From JACCSI01 sp035575715 (lineage in GTDB: Bacteria; Acidobacteriota; Vicinamibacteria; Vicinamibacterales; UBA2999), in contig DATLXN010000040.1 in NCBI GenBank assembly GCA_035575715.1, positions 62,001 to 126,000 on the forward strand: a DNA stretch of 64,000 nucleotides, in the 5' to 3' direction. Below, piece by piece: positions 44,475 through 52,593 of this stretch; the first letter of the stretch is position 1, and every line of letters starts with the position of its first letter. Under the pieces are notes generated by a model. It was not told the DNA's origin. It saw nothing but the letters and a program-made list of their open reading frames with translations, and did no database searches. Position numbers and translations under genes: made by a program.

Positions 44475-44480
44475 TATACT
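44475..44480 (+). promoter_or_regulatory. -10-like box of apaG
   Basis: TATACT ends six bases before the apaG GTG start, with no Shine-Dalgarno sequence. It is a clear case of a leaderless-type arrangement. Confidence 0.5.
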
Positions 44481-44486
44481 GGCTAG

Positions 44487-44870
44487 GTGGCTGTGACGAC
44501 GACCAACGGAATCCGGGTGCAAGTGGCGACGATGTATATGTCTGATCGCAGCGCCCCGCGTGAGGGCAAATTCCTCTTTGCGTACCACATCACGATCTCG
44601 AACAACGGTGACGAGACGGCGCAGTTGCTGCGGCGGCATTGGATCATCACTGACGCCGAAGGTGACGTGCAGGAAGTTCGCGGCGACGGCGTGGTCGGTG
44701 AACAACCGGTGATTCAGCCCGGCAACAGCTACGAATACACCAGCTACTGCGACCTGAAAACGAACGTCGGGACGATGCAGGGCAGCTACACCATGGTTCG
44801 CGCAGGCGGCGAAACGTTCGACGCGCAGATTGCCCCCTTCACGTTGGCGGTTCCCAACGCGCTGAACTAA
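44487..44870 (+). CDS. apaG: ApaG-family protein
   Basis: The 127-residue protein matches ApaG: VQVATMYMSDRSAPREGKFL, FAYHITISNNGDETAQLLRR, HWIITDAEGDVQEVRGDGVV and EYTSYCDLKTNVGTMQGSY. ApaG is a small fibronectin-type-III-fold protein linked to magnesium/cobalt efflux and diadenosine tetraphosphate phenotypes. The start is GTG. The next gene starts on the last base of its stop codon (TAATG). Confidence 0.95.
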   Translation: MAVTTTNGIRVQVATMYMSDRSAPREGKFLFAYHITISNNGDETAQLLRRHWIITDAEGDVQEVRGDGVVGEQPVIQPGNSYEYTSYCDLKTNVGTMQGSYTMVRAGGETFDAQIAPFTLAVPNALN

Positions 44871-46795
44871 TGGCACTGATGCGTTCGGCGGCACCGAGCA
44901 TGAGGAGCGCTGAGCGGTCCTCGTCGCGTGGCGGATCCGCGCACCGCTCGGCTGACGACGCGGCTGGCAAGAAAAAAGTCTCAGCGTCGGCGGCATGGCG
45001 TGAAGCGCGCGAACTGATCCACGTCCACCGTAAGCGGCTGACCATCGGGCTGATTCTGATGTTGATCAGTCGATTGGCCGGGCTGGTGCTGCCGGCGTCA
45101 TCCAAATATCTCGTCGACGAAGTGATCGGCAAAGGCCGCCACGACCTGCTGATGCCGATTGCCATTGCCGGCGGCGTGGCCACGGCCATTCAGGCGGTGA
45201 CCTCGTTCGCCAATTCACAACTGCTCGGTGTCGCGGCGCAGCGGGCGATTACCGAGATGCGGAAGCGGGTCCAGGCGCGGGTCATGCGTTTGCCCGTGCG
45301 CTACTTCGATTCGACGCAGAGCGGCGTACTGCTGTCGCGGATCATGAGCGACGCGGAAGGCATCCGCAATCTGGTCGGCAGCGGCCTGGTGCAATTGGTC
45401 GGCGGCGCCGTGACCGCCGTCATCGGCCTTGGCGTATTGCTCTATATCAACTGGCAACTGACCATCGTCACGATCATCGTCCTGGTGCTGTTTGGTGTCG
45501 GGATGGCCTATGCGTTTCGCACCTTGCGGCCACTGTTTCGCGAGCGCGGCAAGATCAACGCGGAAGTCACCGGCCGCCTGACCGAAGCGCTCGGCGGCAT
45601 TCGAGTCGTTAAGAGCTACACCGCCGAAAAACGCGAAGAAATTGTCTTTGCGCAGGGGGCGCACCGGCTGTTTCGCAACGTCGCCAAGTCGATGACTGGT
45701 GTGTCGGCGACGACGTCCGGCAGCACGGTGATCATCGGCATCGTTGGGGTCCTGATGATTTGGCTGGGGGGCCGCGACATCCTTGCCGGCAAGATGACGC
45801 TCGGCGATTTCATCATGTACATCTTTTTCGTCGGCCTGGTGGCTGCGCCGATGGTCTCGATCGCCTCGATCGGGACGCAGATCACCGAGGCGTTCGCCGG
45901 CCTCGATCGCATCCGCGAAATCATGGAGACCGATACCGAGGACGACATGGACGCGGACAAGGCGCCGCTCGACGCGATTCGCGGCGACATCGCCTTCGAG
46001 GACGTCTGGTTTGAATACAACGATGATCGTCCGGTGTTGCGCGGCGTCAGCTTCCACGCACCGCCTGGAACGACCACCGCGCTGGTCGGATCGAGCGGCT
46101 CTGGCAAGAGCACATTGATCAGTCTGGTGATGGCCTTCAATCGTCCGCTCAAGGGCCGCATCCTGATTGACGGTCGGGACCTGGCGACCATTCCACTGCG
46201 CGATTACCGCGAGCAGCTGGCTTCGGTGCTGCAGGAAAACTTTCTGTTCGATGGCACCATCGCCCAGAACATCGGTTACGCGAATCCGACGGCAACCATC
46301 GACGAGATCAAACGCGCGGCGCAGGTCGCGCACTGTGAAGAGTTCATCCTGGGCTTTCCGACGGGCTACGAGACGATCGTCGGCGAGCGGGGCATCAAGT
46401 TGTCCGGCGGGCAGCGGCAGCGTGTGTCGATCGCCCGCGCCATTCTGGCTGACCCGCGCGTGTTGATCCTGGATGAGGCGACGTCGAGCTTGGACTCGGA
46501 AAGCGAAGAAATGATTCAGGACGGGTTGCGCTCGTTGCGCGCCGGCCGGACGACGTTTGTGATCGCGCATCGGCTATCGACCATCCGCAGCGCCGACCAG
46601 ATCCTGGTGCTTGAACACGGCGAGATCGTCGAACGTGGCAACCATGCGGAGCTGATCGCGCTTGATGGCCGTTACCGTCAGCTCCACGACAAGCAATACC
46701 AAATCGAGGCAGACCGGTTTATCAACCCGGGCGAAGACCACACGCCGGAACCGGACAAGAAGATCTCATCGAAGCCGGTGTCGTCGCAGTTATAG
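44870..46795 (+). CDS. MsbA-like ABC exporter (fused membrane and ATPase domains)
   Basis: The 641-residue half-transporter begins with about 45 low-complexity basic residues, then six membrane spans (residues about 60-360, for example LTIGLILMLISRLAGLVLPA) and an ATPase domain: Walker A GSSGSGKSTL, signature LSGGQRQRVSIAR, Walker B VLILDEATSSLD, H-loop IAHR. It would act as a homodimer exporting lipids or hydrophobic compounds. The unusual length of the N-terminal tail raises the possibility of a later start. It is the second gene of the apaG operon. Confidence 0.9.
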   Translation: MALMRSAAPSMRSAERSSSRGGSAHRSADDAAGKKKVSASAAWREARELIHVHRKRLTIGLILMLISRLAGLVLPASSKYLVDEVIGKGRHDLLMPIAIAGGVATAIQAVTSFANSQLLGVAAQRAITEMRKRVQARVMRLPVRYFDSTQSGVLLSRIMSDAEGIRNLVGSGLVQLVGGAVTAVIGLGVLLYINWQLTIVTIIVLVLFGVGMAYAFRTLRPLFRERGKINAEVTGRLTEALGGIRVVKSYTAEKREEIVFAQGAHRLFRNVAKSMTGVSATTSGSTVIIGIVGVLMIWLGGRDILAGKMTLGDFIMYIFFVGLVAAPMVSIASIGTQITEAFAGLDRIREIMETDTEDDMDADKAPLDAIRGDIAFEDVWFEYNDDRPVLRGVSFHAPPGTTTALVGSSGSGKSTLISLVMAFNRPLKGRILIDGRDLATIPLRDYREQLASVLQENFLFDGTIAQNIGYANPTATIDEIKRAAQVAHCEEFILGFPTGYETIVGERGIKLSGGQRQRVSIARAILADPRVLILDEATSSLDSESEEMIQDGLRSLRAGRTTFVIAHRLSTIRSADQILVLEHGEIVERGNHAELIALDGRYRQLHDKQYQIEADRFINPGEDHTPEPDKKISSKPVSSQL

Positions 46796-46852
46796 ACGAC
46801 AGCCGCCAATCTGGAGCTGTCACTCACAGTGGCCAGTTCACGGGAGATGCGC

Positions 46853-47122
46853 ATGTGCCGAAACATCAAAACACTAGCGAACTTCGCGCCGCCGGCAACC
46901 GACGACGAGGTGCGCGCGTCGGCACTGCAGTTTGTCCGCAAGTTGAGCGGGACGACCAAGCCGTCGAAGGCTAATGAGGCGGTGTTCACGCAGGCGGTAG
47001 ACGAGGTCACAGCGGCGGCGCATCGGCTGCTCGAGTCGCTGAAGATCAACGCGCCGCCGAAGAATCGTGAGGAGGAGGCGAAGAAGGCGAGGGAGCGGTC
47101 GGCGCAGCGGTTTGCGTCGTAG
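46853..47122 (+). CDS. DUF2277 family protein
   Basis: The ATG at 46853 has GGGAG six bases upstream and yields an 89-residue protein that starts MCRNIKTLANFAPPATDDEV, the hallmark of DUF2277. The following QFVRKLSGTTKPSKANEAVF is also typical, as is the lysine-rich tail. The protein is cytoplasmic, and its function is unknown. Confidence 0.92.
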   Translation: MCRNIKTLANFAPPATDDEVRASALQFVRKLSGTTKPSKANEAVFTQAVDEVTAAAHRLLESLKINAPPKNREEEAKKARERSAQRFAS

Positions 47123-47213
47123 CCGGTGGCCGGTAGCGTGGCGCGCGTCGAGCGGGCGCGTGACGTGGAACCTTTGCGCCGTTCGTGCAGTATTCTTCTG
47201 ATGGACACGCCCA

Positions 47214-47900
47214 GTGGACACTAGCCAGATTCTCTCAATCTTCCTCAGAGGCGCGCTCGGCTCACGCGGGCGGAAGCGTGCGCGCAAGGCGGCGCGGTTC
47301 CTCGGTGGCCGGAGCGGATTTGTGACCGCCAGTACGGTGCTCGGCGCCGCCGGCGTGGCGTGGGGCATTTACGACAGCCTGCAGAACAAAGGCACAGGGG
47401 CCGCACCGCCAAGCTCCCCGAGCGCCGGCGGGTTCGGGTCTTCCACTGGTGGAGTGCTACCGCCACCGTTACCCGGCGCTGCGCCGCGGTCGGTCGATGC
47501 CGCCGACGACCGTGGCTTTCCGGCCGAGGTCCTCCGCGTCATTCGCCTGGCCGTCTCCGCCGCGCGCGCCGACGGTGCGTTGCTGCCGGCGGAACGCGCC
47601 CTGATCCTCAGTCATGCGCGCGAAGCCGGCGTCGAATCGATCGTCGACGATGAACTGGCCGCACCGCGGCCGCTGACCGAGATCGTCACCGGCGTCACGG
47701 ACGGGCAAGCGAAGCGTGACCTCTACGTGCTCGCCTTCACCATCGTCCGCGCCGACGATACGGTCTCTGGCGCCGAACGCGTCTATCTCGCGCAGCTGGC
47801 TCACCAACTCGGGCTCGACGCGGGCACCACCGCGCAACTCGAAACCGAGACCGCCGCGTCGATCGACGCCCAACCCGACGCGGCGGCGCCGCCGCCCTGA
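47214..47900 (+). CDS. DUF533/TerB-like protein
   Basis: The 228-residue product starts from GTG 47214. Residues 15-60 include a glycine/alanine-rich amphipathic or membrane-associated region (FVTASTVLGAAGVAWGIYDS), then a proline/serine linker. From about 100 a TerB-like acidic helical domain follows (RLAVSAARADGALLPAERAL; YVLAFTIVRADDTVSGAERV), typical of DUF533/YebE proteins. TerB domains bind divalent metal and occur in membrane-stress systems. The role here is unknown. Confidence 0.8.
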   Translation: MDTSQILSIFLRGALGSRGRKRARKAARFLGGRSGFVTASTVLGAAGVAWGIYDSLQNKGTGAAPPSSPSAGGFGSSTGGVLPPPLPGAAPRSVDAADDRGFPAEVLRVIRLAVSAARADGALLPAERALILSHAREAGVESIVDDELAAPRPLTEIVTGVTDGQAKRDLYVLAFTIVRADDTVSGAERVYLAQLAHQLGLDAGTTAQLETETAASIDAQPDAAAPPP

Positions 47901-47921
47901 TCGCGCCAGACGGCGCGCGTC

Positions 47922-47957
47922 AAAAGACGAAAGACAAAAGACAAAAGACGAAACACG
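47922..47957. repeat. Heptanucleotide repeat (AAAGACA)n
   Basis: About five copies of AAAGAC(A/G) in tandem, ending in AAACACG, lie in the gap before the GYF/AIM24 gene. The rest of the gap is pyrimidine-rich and ends with AGGAG just before the start codon. Confidence 0.85.
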
Positions 47958-48019
47958 AATCTTTTGCTTTCGACTTTTTCCTTTCGCTTTTTCATTCAGT
48001 CACCCCTCAGGAGCGTGTG

Positions 48020-49066
48020 ATGTACGGATCGCAGCAGTGGTACATGGCCATCGGCGGCCACCAGGTCGGGCCGGTGACGCAGGATGAAATCATCTCCAAC
48101 CTGCGCAACGGCAGTGTCGATGCCGAGACGCTGGTCTTCACGGCTGGCATGGCCAACTGGCAGAAGATCAGGGAGGTCGCCGCATTTGCGCCGTTTGTCA
48201 GCGGCGGTTCGGCCGCACCCGGCAGCGTGCCACCGCCGCCCGCCGCGCCGGGCCGGCGTGCGCACGACATCGACTTCGTCATCCACGGCAACGAGATGCA
48301 GTTTGTCGAAGTCGAACTGGATCCCGGCGAAGCGGCGATCGCCGAGGCCGGCGTCATGATGTACATGACCAACGGCATCCAGCTCGAAACGATCTTCGGT
48401 GACGGCTCGCAACAGCAGGGCGGTGGTGGTGGCGGCGTGTTGAATGCGCTGGTCGGTGCCGGCAAGCGTCTGCTGACCGGTGAGAGTCTGTTCATGACCG
48501 TGTTCACCAACTCCGGTCAGGGCAAACACCGCGTCGCCTTTGGCGCGCCGTATCCGGGCAAGATCATCGCGATGGATCTCAAGGCGCTCGGCGGCCAATT
48601 GATCTGTCAGAAGGACTCGTTCCTGTGCGCCGCGCGTGGCGTCTCGGTGGGCATTGCGTTCCAGCGCAAAATCGGTGTCGGATTGTTCGGCGGTGAAGGC
48701 TTCATCATGCAGAAGCTCGAGGGCGACGGCTTGTGCTTCGTGCACGCTGGCGGCACCATTCACCATCTCGACCTCGCGCCAGGTGAGTCGTTGCGTGTCG
48801 ACACTGGATGCCTGGTCGCCCTGCAGCCGAGCGTCAGCTACGACATTCAATTTGTCGGCAAGATCAAAACCGCGTTGTTCGGCGGGGAAGGCATCTTCTT
48901 TGCCGCCCTCCAAGGCCCGGGGCGCGTCTGGTTGCAGTCACTCCCACTCAGCAGGATGGCCGATCGGATTTACAAGGCCGCGCCGCAGAGTGGCGGCCGC
49001 CGCAGTGAAGAAGGCTCGATTCTCGATCGCGTCGGCGGGCTGGGCGATCTGATTGACGGGCGGTAG
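48020..49066 (+). CDS. AIM24-family protein with N-terminal GYF_2 domain
   Basis: ATG 48020 follows AGGAG (48009-48013) by six bases and begins MYGSQQWYMAIGGHQVGPVT, a GYF_2 domain (residues 1-60; WYMAIGGHQVGP and FTAGMANWQKIREV). A proline-rich linker (PPPPAAPGRR) leads to the AIM24/TIGR00266 domain (about 80-320) with glycine-rich segments QQQGGGGGGVLNALVGAG and KIGVGLFGGEGFIMQKL. The 348-residue protein is cytoplasmic and of unknown function; GYF_2 domains bind proline-rich ligands. Its TAG stop is the first linker copy of hairpin array E. Confidence 0.9.
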   Translation: MYGSQQWYMAIGGHQVGPVTQDEIISNLRNGSVDAETLVFTAGMANWQKIREVAAFAPFVSGGSAAPGSVPPPPAAPGRRAHDIDFVIHGNEMQFVEVELDPGEAAIAEAGVMMYMTNGIQLETIFGDGSQQQGGGGGGVLNALVGAGKRLLTGESLFMTVFTNSGQGKHRVAFGAPYPGKIIAMDLKALGGQLICQKDSFLCAARGVSVGIAFQRKIGVGLFGGEGFIMQKLEGDGLCFVHAGGTIHHLDLAPGESLRVDTGCLVALQPSVSYDIQFVGKIKTALFGGEGIFFAALQGPGRVWLQSLPLSRMADRIYKAAPQSGGRRSEEGSILDRVGGLGDLIDGR

Positions 49067-49220
49067 GACCCGCCTTCGGCCGGTGGGACCGCTGCGCGGT
49101 CGGACCCGCGACGCTTCGCGCGCGGGTGGGACCACTCGCTCCGCTCGTGGTGGAGGAAGCCAATCTGCGTCATGTCCGACCGCCCCAAGGGCGGTCCTGC
49201 CGGGCAGCGCCCGGTCTTCG
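49064..49220 (+). repeat. Hairpin array E starting in the AIM24 stop codon
   Basis: The stop context is CGGTAGGACC. Further GGTGGGACC copies occur at about 49082 and 49125, with degraded GGACC at 49102. Hairpin units include CCGCCTTCGGCCGG, CCGCGACGCTTCGCGCGCGG and CCGCCCCAAGGGCGG, the last followed by TCCTGC and CCGGGCAGCGCCCGG. The stop copy differs from the later linker copies in a single base, TAG against TGG. Confidence 0.9.
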
Positions 49221-49226
49221 CTGATG

Positions 49227-49232
49227 TACCAT
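49227..49232 (+). promoter_or_regulatory. -10-like box of the MBL hydrolase gene
   Basis: TACCAT ends six bases before the ATG chosen at 49239, with no Shine-Dalgarno sequence, just downstream of array E. Confidence 0.4.
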
Positions 49233-49238
49233 TCGGCC

Positions 49239-50213
49239 ATGCTTCGCACAGTCATCCTGTTCGCCGTCGTGGCCATGGCATCCGCGGCCACCGCACAACC
49301 GCGCACCGCCTTCCCGGATAAGCGCGGCCATCAAAAGTCCGAGTTCCCACGCGTCGTCAAAATCGCGGAAAACGTCTACGGTTATGAGGACTTCCACAAT
49401 GCCGGGATGACCACGGTCAGCATGTTCGTCGTCGGCCGCGACGGCGTGATGCTGGTCGACGGCCAGGGCAGCGTCGGCGCCACACAAAAGCTGGTCGACG
49501 CGATCGCGACGACCGCGCGTCTGCCGATCAAGTGGTACGTGGTCGGCTCAGACCACGGCGATCACACCGCCGGCAACTCGGTGTTGCCCGCAGGGATCAC
49601 CTATATCGTGCATCCGACGTCGCGTGCGCAGTTGGAGCGCGATGCGGCCACCGCCAAGGGGGCGAATGAAAAGGCAGCGGCCGAAGCCGCGGCCAAAGGC
49701 ACCCCGGCACCGGCGCCCCGCACGGTTGTTGTGCCTCCAGTCGCGATGACCGGCGACCAGCAGGTCATTGATGTCGGCGGCATCGAGGCGCAGGTCCTAT
49801 TTCTCGGTCGCGCCCATACCGGTGGCGATCTGATGGTCTACCTGCCCAAGCATAAAATTCTCTTCATGAGTGAGGCCTACCTCAATCGCGTGTTCCCGGC
49901 GACGCGCTCCGCGTATCCGTCGGAGTGGGTCAAGACCATCGACCGCGCGCTGGCCATGGACGTCGACATCTACGTGCCAGGTCATGGCTTCATCGAGCAG
50001 GCCAAGGCGTCACGCGAAGAACTGGTTGAGTATCAGAAGGCGCTCAAATCCGTGATCGGCGAAGTGACCCGTTTACACAAGGCCGGTCTGTCCGTGGAAG
50101 AGGCGCGCAAGCAAGCGAACTGGGGCGTGTACAAGGAATGGATGCTGGCCGACCAGCAGGACATCACCGCCATTCGGAAAATCTACGAAGAAATCGAAGG
50201 CACACTGAAATGA
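49239..50213 (+). CDS. Secreted MBL-fold metallo-hydrolase with an altered metal motif
   Basis: The ATG at 49239 gives a signal peptide (MLRTVILFAVVAMASAATAQ) and a 324-residue product. The fold is shown by ITYIVHPT, FLGRAHTGGDLMVYLP, KILFMSEAYLN and YVPGHGF. The usual HxHxDH motif reads VGSDHGDHTAGN, so its first histidine is replaced by serine. The remaining metal ligands are present. The altered site could mean a one-metal centre or a different activity. It overlaps the DUF6526-like gene by four bases. Confidence 0.85.
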   Translation: MLRTVILFAVVAMASAATAQPRTAFPDKRGHQKSEFPRVVKIAENVYGYEDFHNAGMTTVSMFVVGRDGVMLVDGQGSVGATQKLVDAIATTARLPIKWYVVGSDHGDHTAGNSVLPAGITYIVHPTSRAQLERDAATAKGANEKAAAEAAAKGTPAPAPRTVVVPPVAMTGDQQVIDVGGIEAQVLFLGRAHTGGDLMVYLPKHKILFMSEAYLNRVFPATRSAYPSEWVKTIDRALAMDVDIYVPGHGFIEQAKASREELVEYQKALKSVIGEVTRLHKAGLSVEEARKQANWGVYKEWMLADQQDITAIRKIYEEIEGTLK

Positions 50214-50635
50214 CCGAACAGACCTACGCCTCCCACGCCCATCGCCCCACGCCGACGCTGATCGCGGCACTGCTGACGCTCACGGCGCTGCTCTGCCTGG
50301 TCGGCAGCGCGCTGTTCGGGTGGCGGACGCTGTATCCCGGGCTCGCGGCGCTCTGCTTTGCGGTCTTCGTTCTTGTCGCCATCTCGCGCCTCTACATCGT
50401 CCGCCTGCAGGACCGGATCATCCTGCTCGAGATGAAAATGCGTTGCGCCGAAGTCTTGCCGGCAGGGCAGGACGCACGGCTCAACGAGTTGACGCCGAAA
50501 CAGGTGGTCGCCCTGCGCTTTGCCTCGGATGCGGAGCTTGGCGATTTACTCGACCACGCGGCGCGCGAGAAGCTGCCGCCAGCCGACATCAAGCGCGCGA
50601 TCAAGAACTGGCGCGGCGATCATTTCCGCACGTAG
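50210..50635 (+). CDS. DUF6526-like small membrane protein
   Basis: The ATG at 50210 overlaps the MBL stop (ATGA). The 141-residue product has two predicted membrane helices (TLIAALLTLTALLCLVGSAL and YPGLAALCFAVFVLVAI) and a charged C-terminal part (RLQDRIILLEMKMRCAEVLP; REKLPPADIKRAIKNWRGDH). It resembles DUF6526-type proteins of two membrane spans. Its TAG stop lies inside a heptanucleotide repeat. Confidence 0.75.
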   Translation: MTEQTYASHAHRPTPTLIAALLTLTALLCLVGSALFGWRTLYPGLAALCFAVFVLVAISRLYIVRLQDRIILLEMKMRCAEVLPAGQDARLNELTPKQVVALRFASDAELGDLLDHAAREKLPPADIKRAIKNWRGDHFRT

Positions 50636-50673
50636 CACGTAGCACGTAGCACGTAGCACGTAGCACGTAGCAC
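50628..50673. repeat. Heptanucleotide repeat (GCACGTA)6 that includes a stop codon
   Basis: Six perfect copies of GCACGTA plus a partial GCAC. The stop codon TAG of the DUF6526-like gene (50633-50635) is made by the first copy (ACG TAG). It is the cleanest heptanucleotide array in the window. Confidence 0.95.
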
Positions 50674-50682
50674 TTTCTCCCG

Positions 50683-50916
50683 ATGACCCCTGAAGAAACG
50701 CAGGAGATCCTGCACCTGATCGATGCGCATGAACGCACGCTCGCCATCTGCCGCGCCTGCGCCCAGACAACTTGCGACTTGGCGTGGGAAATCAAGCGCG
50801 GCGGCCTGCCAGACGCCGAGGCGTTGCGAACTACGATCGCTGAATCCGAGCGAGTGCTCGCCGAACTCGGACAAATCGAAATCGCGATCGCGGAAATGAA
50901 AGCTGCACTCTGGTAG
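50683..50916 (+). CDS. Small hypothetical protein with a CxxC motif
   Basis: The 77-residue frame starts MTPEETQEILHLIDAHERTL and has CRACAQTTCDLAWEIKRGG, a cysteine-containing helix that could bind a metal. The remainder is an acidic amphipathic helix. No family is recognised. Its TAG stop is the first linker of array F, as for typA and AIM24, which supports its reality as a gene. Confidence 0.55.
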   Translation: MTPEETQEILHLIDAHERTLAICRACAQTTCDLAWEIKRGGLPDAEALRTTIAESERVLAELGQIEIAIAEMKAALW

Positions 50917-50962
50917 GACCGGCCGGCTTCGCACCCCGGCAGGACTGGCGGCGCTTCGTGAC
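50914..50962 (+). repeat. Short hairpin array F starting in a stop codon
   Basis: GGTAGGACC, containing the stop codon, is followed by GGCCGGCTTCGCACCCCGGC, then GGCAGGACT and GGCGGCGCTTCGTGAC. It has only one to two units. Two linker forms, TAG and CAG, are found here side by side. Confidence 0.8.
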
Positions 50963-51039
50963 TGCGTTGACCCTCTCTCCGCTCGGGTCCACACGCGTAC
51001 GAAACAAGGCGACTAGAATAGCCAGCAGATGCGTGCGCA

Positions 51040-52587
51040 GTGGCAGAAACGCCGGTGAGCGACTGGCCCGGACAAGAGCGGCTCGCTGCGCTCGCCGAAT
51101 TGAGTATCGATGCGGCCGTGCTCGTCAACGGCGCCGGCATCATCACCTGGAGCAACCGTTCGATCGAAAACGTCCTCGGCTTTGCGCCGGATGACTTGCT
51201 CGGCATGCGCGCTGGAGACCTGGTCGCCGCCGATGACCGCACCGCCTGGCGCGCCTTTGCCGACGAGTTACTACAGACACCCGACGTGCCGCGTACCGGC
51301 ACCTTTCGGTGCCGGCACAAAGACGGCTCGACCCGCTGGCTTTACGGAACCGCACGCAACCTGCTTACCGAAACCAGGGTCGGCGCGATTATCGTGTACC
51401 TCCGGGACATCACCCCCTCGCGTGAGGCCGAAGCGGCATTTCGCGCCACCGAGGCGCGTTACCGGCAGCTGTTCGACGACGCCACCGACGTCGTGTTCGA
51501 AACGGATAATGAAGGGTACTTTCGGCTGGTCAATCCGGCGACGCTCCGCGTGTTCGGTTACGAACAAAGCGAAGTCATCGGTCGTCGGTTCACCGAGTTC
51601 ATCCGCACCGATCACCGGCAGACCGTCTTTGAACACTATCGCAAGCAGACTGATAATCGCGAACGCGCCTCGTATATCGAATTCCCAGCCGTCACGCGCG
51701 ATGGCCGCGAGATCTGGCTGGGACAGAACGCCTGGATCTTCGCCGATCCGAGTGGGCAATTTGGCGGCATGCGCGCGGTCGCGCGTGACATCACCGAGCG
51801 GCGCCGCGCCGACGAAGCGTTGCGGCAGGCGCAAAAAATGGAAGCCGTCGGCCGTCTCGCGGGTGGCATCGCGCACGACTTCAACAATTTATTGACCGCG
51901 ATCCGAGGCAACGCTGAATTGTTATCGCACAAGCTGCGCAGCGATCCCGATCGCGCCGCGGAAGTCGAAGAAATTCTCCACGCCTCGGATCGCGCCGCGT
52001 CGTTGACCAGCCAGCTCCTCGCCTTCAGTCGCAAACAGGACATCGCGCCGGTCACGCTCGATATCAACGAGGTTGTCGAGGGCGTAGCGCGCCTGTCGCG
52101 ACGGCTGATCGGACCCTCCGTGGCGCTGGAGATCCAGACCGCATCGGCACTGCAATCGGTGGTGGCCGATCCGGCGCAAGTCGAGCAGCTGCTGCTCAAT
52201 CTGATCTTGAACGCGCGCGACGCGCTGCCCAACGGTGGCCATGTGACCGTACGCACCGCGAATCGTCAGCTCCCTGATGGGACGCCAGAGGGGGCGCGCA
52301 CCGGGCTTCTCGCCGGGGCGTACGTCCGGATGCAGGTGATCGATGATGGCATCGGGATGGATGCGGCGACGCAAGCGCGGTTATTCGAACCGTTCTTTAC
52401 GACCAAAGAGCCCGGTCGTGGCACCGGACTCGGCCTGTCGACGGTCTACGGCATCGTCCGCCAGATGGGCGGGGTGATCATCGTCGCCAGCGAATTGAAC
52501 CAGGGAACGACGTTCAGTGTGTACCTGCCGAGCGCGGCCGACCGTGCCGCCGGTAGTTCCGCCGAACCGTCACGCCAGGAGGCATGA
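51040..52587 (+). CDS. Cytoplasmic PAS-PAS sensor histidine kinase
   Basis: The 515-residue protein has no signal peptide or membrane span. Two PAS domains occupy about residues 15-125 (SIDAAVLVNGAGIITWSNRS) and 138-265 (LFDDATDVVFETDNEGYFRL). The HisKA-type box GGIAHDFNNLLTA has phospho-acceptor H279, followed by the HATPase region: N-box LLLNLILNARDALPNGG, G1 DDGIGMD and G2 GRGTGLGLS. No response-regulator gene and no fused receiver domain are nearby. The GTG start (51040) is taken from the strong MAETPVSDWPGQERL start; it lies about 20 bases after a TAGAAT box. Confidence 0.92.
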   Translation: MAETPVSDWPGQERLAALAELSIDAAVLVNGAGIITWSNRSIENVLGFAPDDLLGMRAGDLVAADDRTAWRAFADELLQTPDVPRTGTFRCRHKDGSTRWLYGTARNLLTETRVGAIIVYLRDITPSREAEAAFRATEARYRQLFDDATDVVFETDNEGYFRLVNPATLRVFGYEQSEVIGRRFTEFIRTDHRQTVFEHYRKQTDNRERASYIEFPAVTRDGREIWLGQNAWIFADPSGQFGGMRAVARDITERRRADEALRQAQKMEAVGRLAGGIAHDFNNLLTAIRGNAELLSHKLRSDPDRAAEVEEILHASDRAASLTSQLLAFSRKQDIAPVTLDINEVVEGVARLSRRLIGPSVALEIQTASALQSVVADPAQVEQLLLNLILNARDALPNGGHVTVRTANRQLPDGTPEGARTGLLAGAYVRMQVIDDGIGMDAATQARLFEPFFTTKEPGRGTGLGLSTVYGIVRQMGGVIIVASELNQGTTFSVYLPSAADRAAGSSAEPSRQEA

Positions 52588-52593
52588 GGAACG

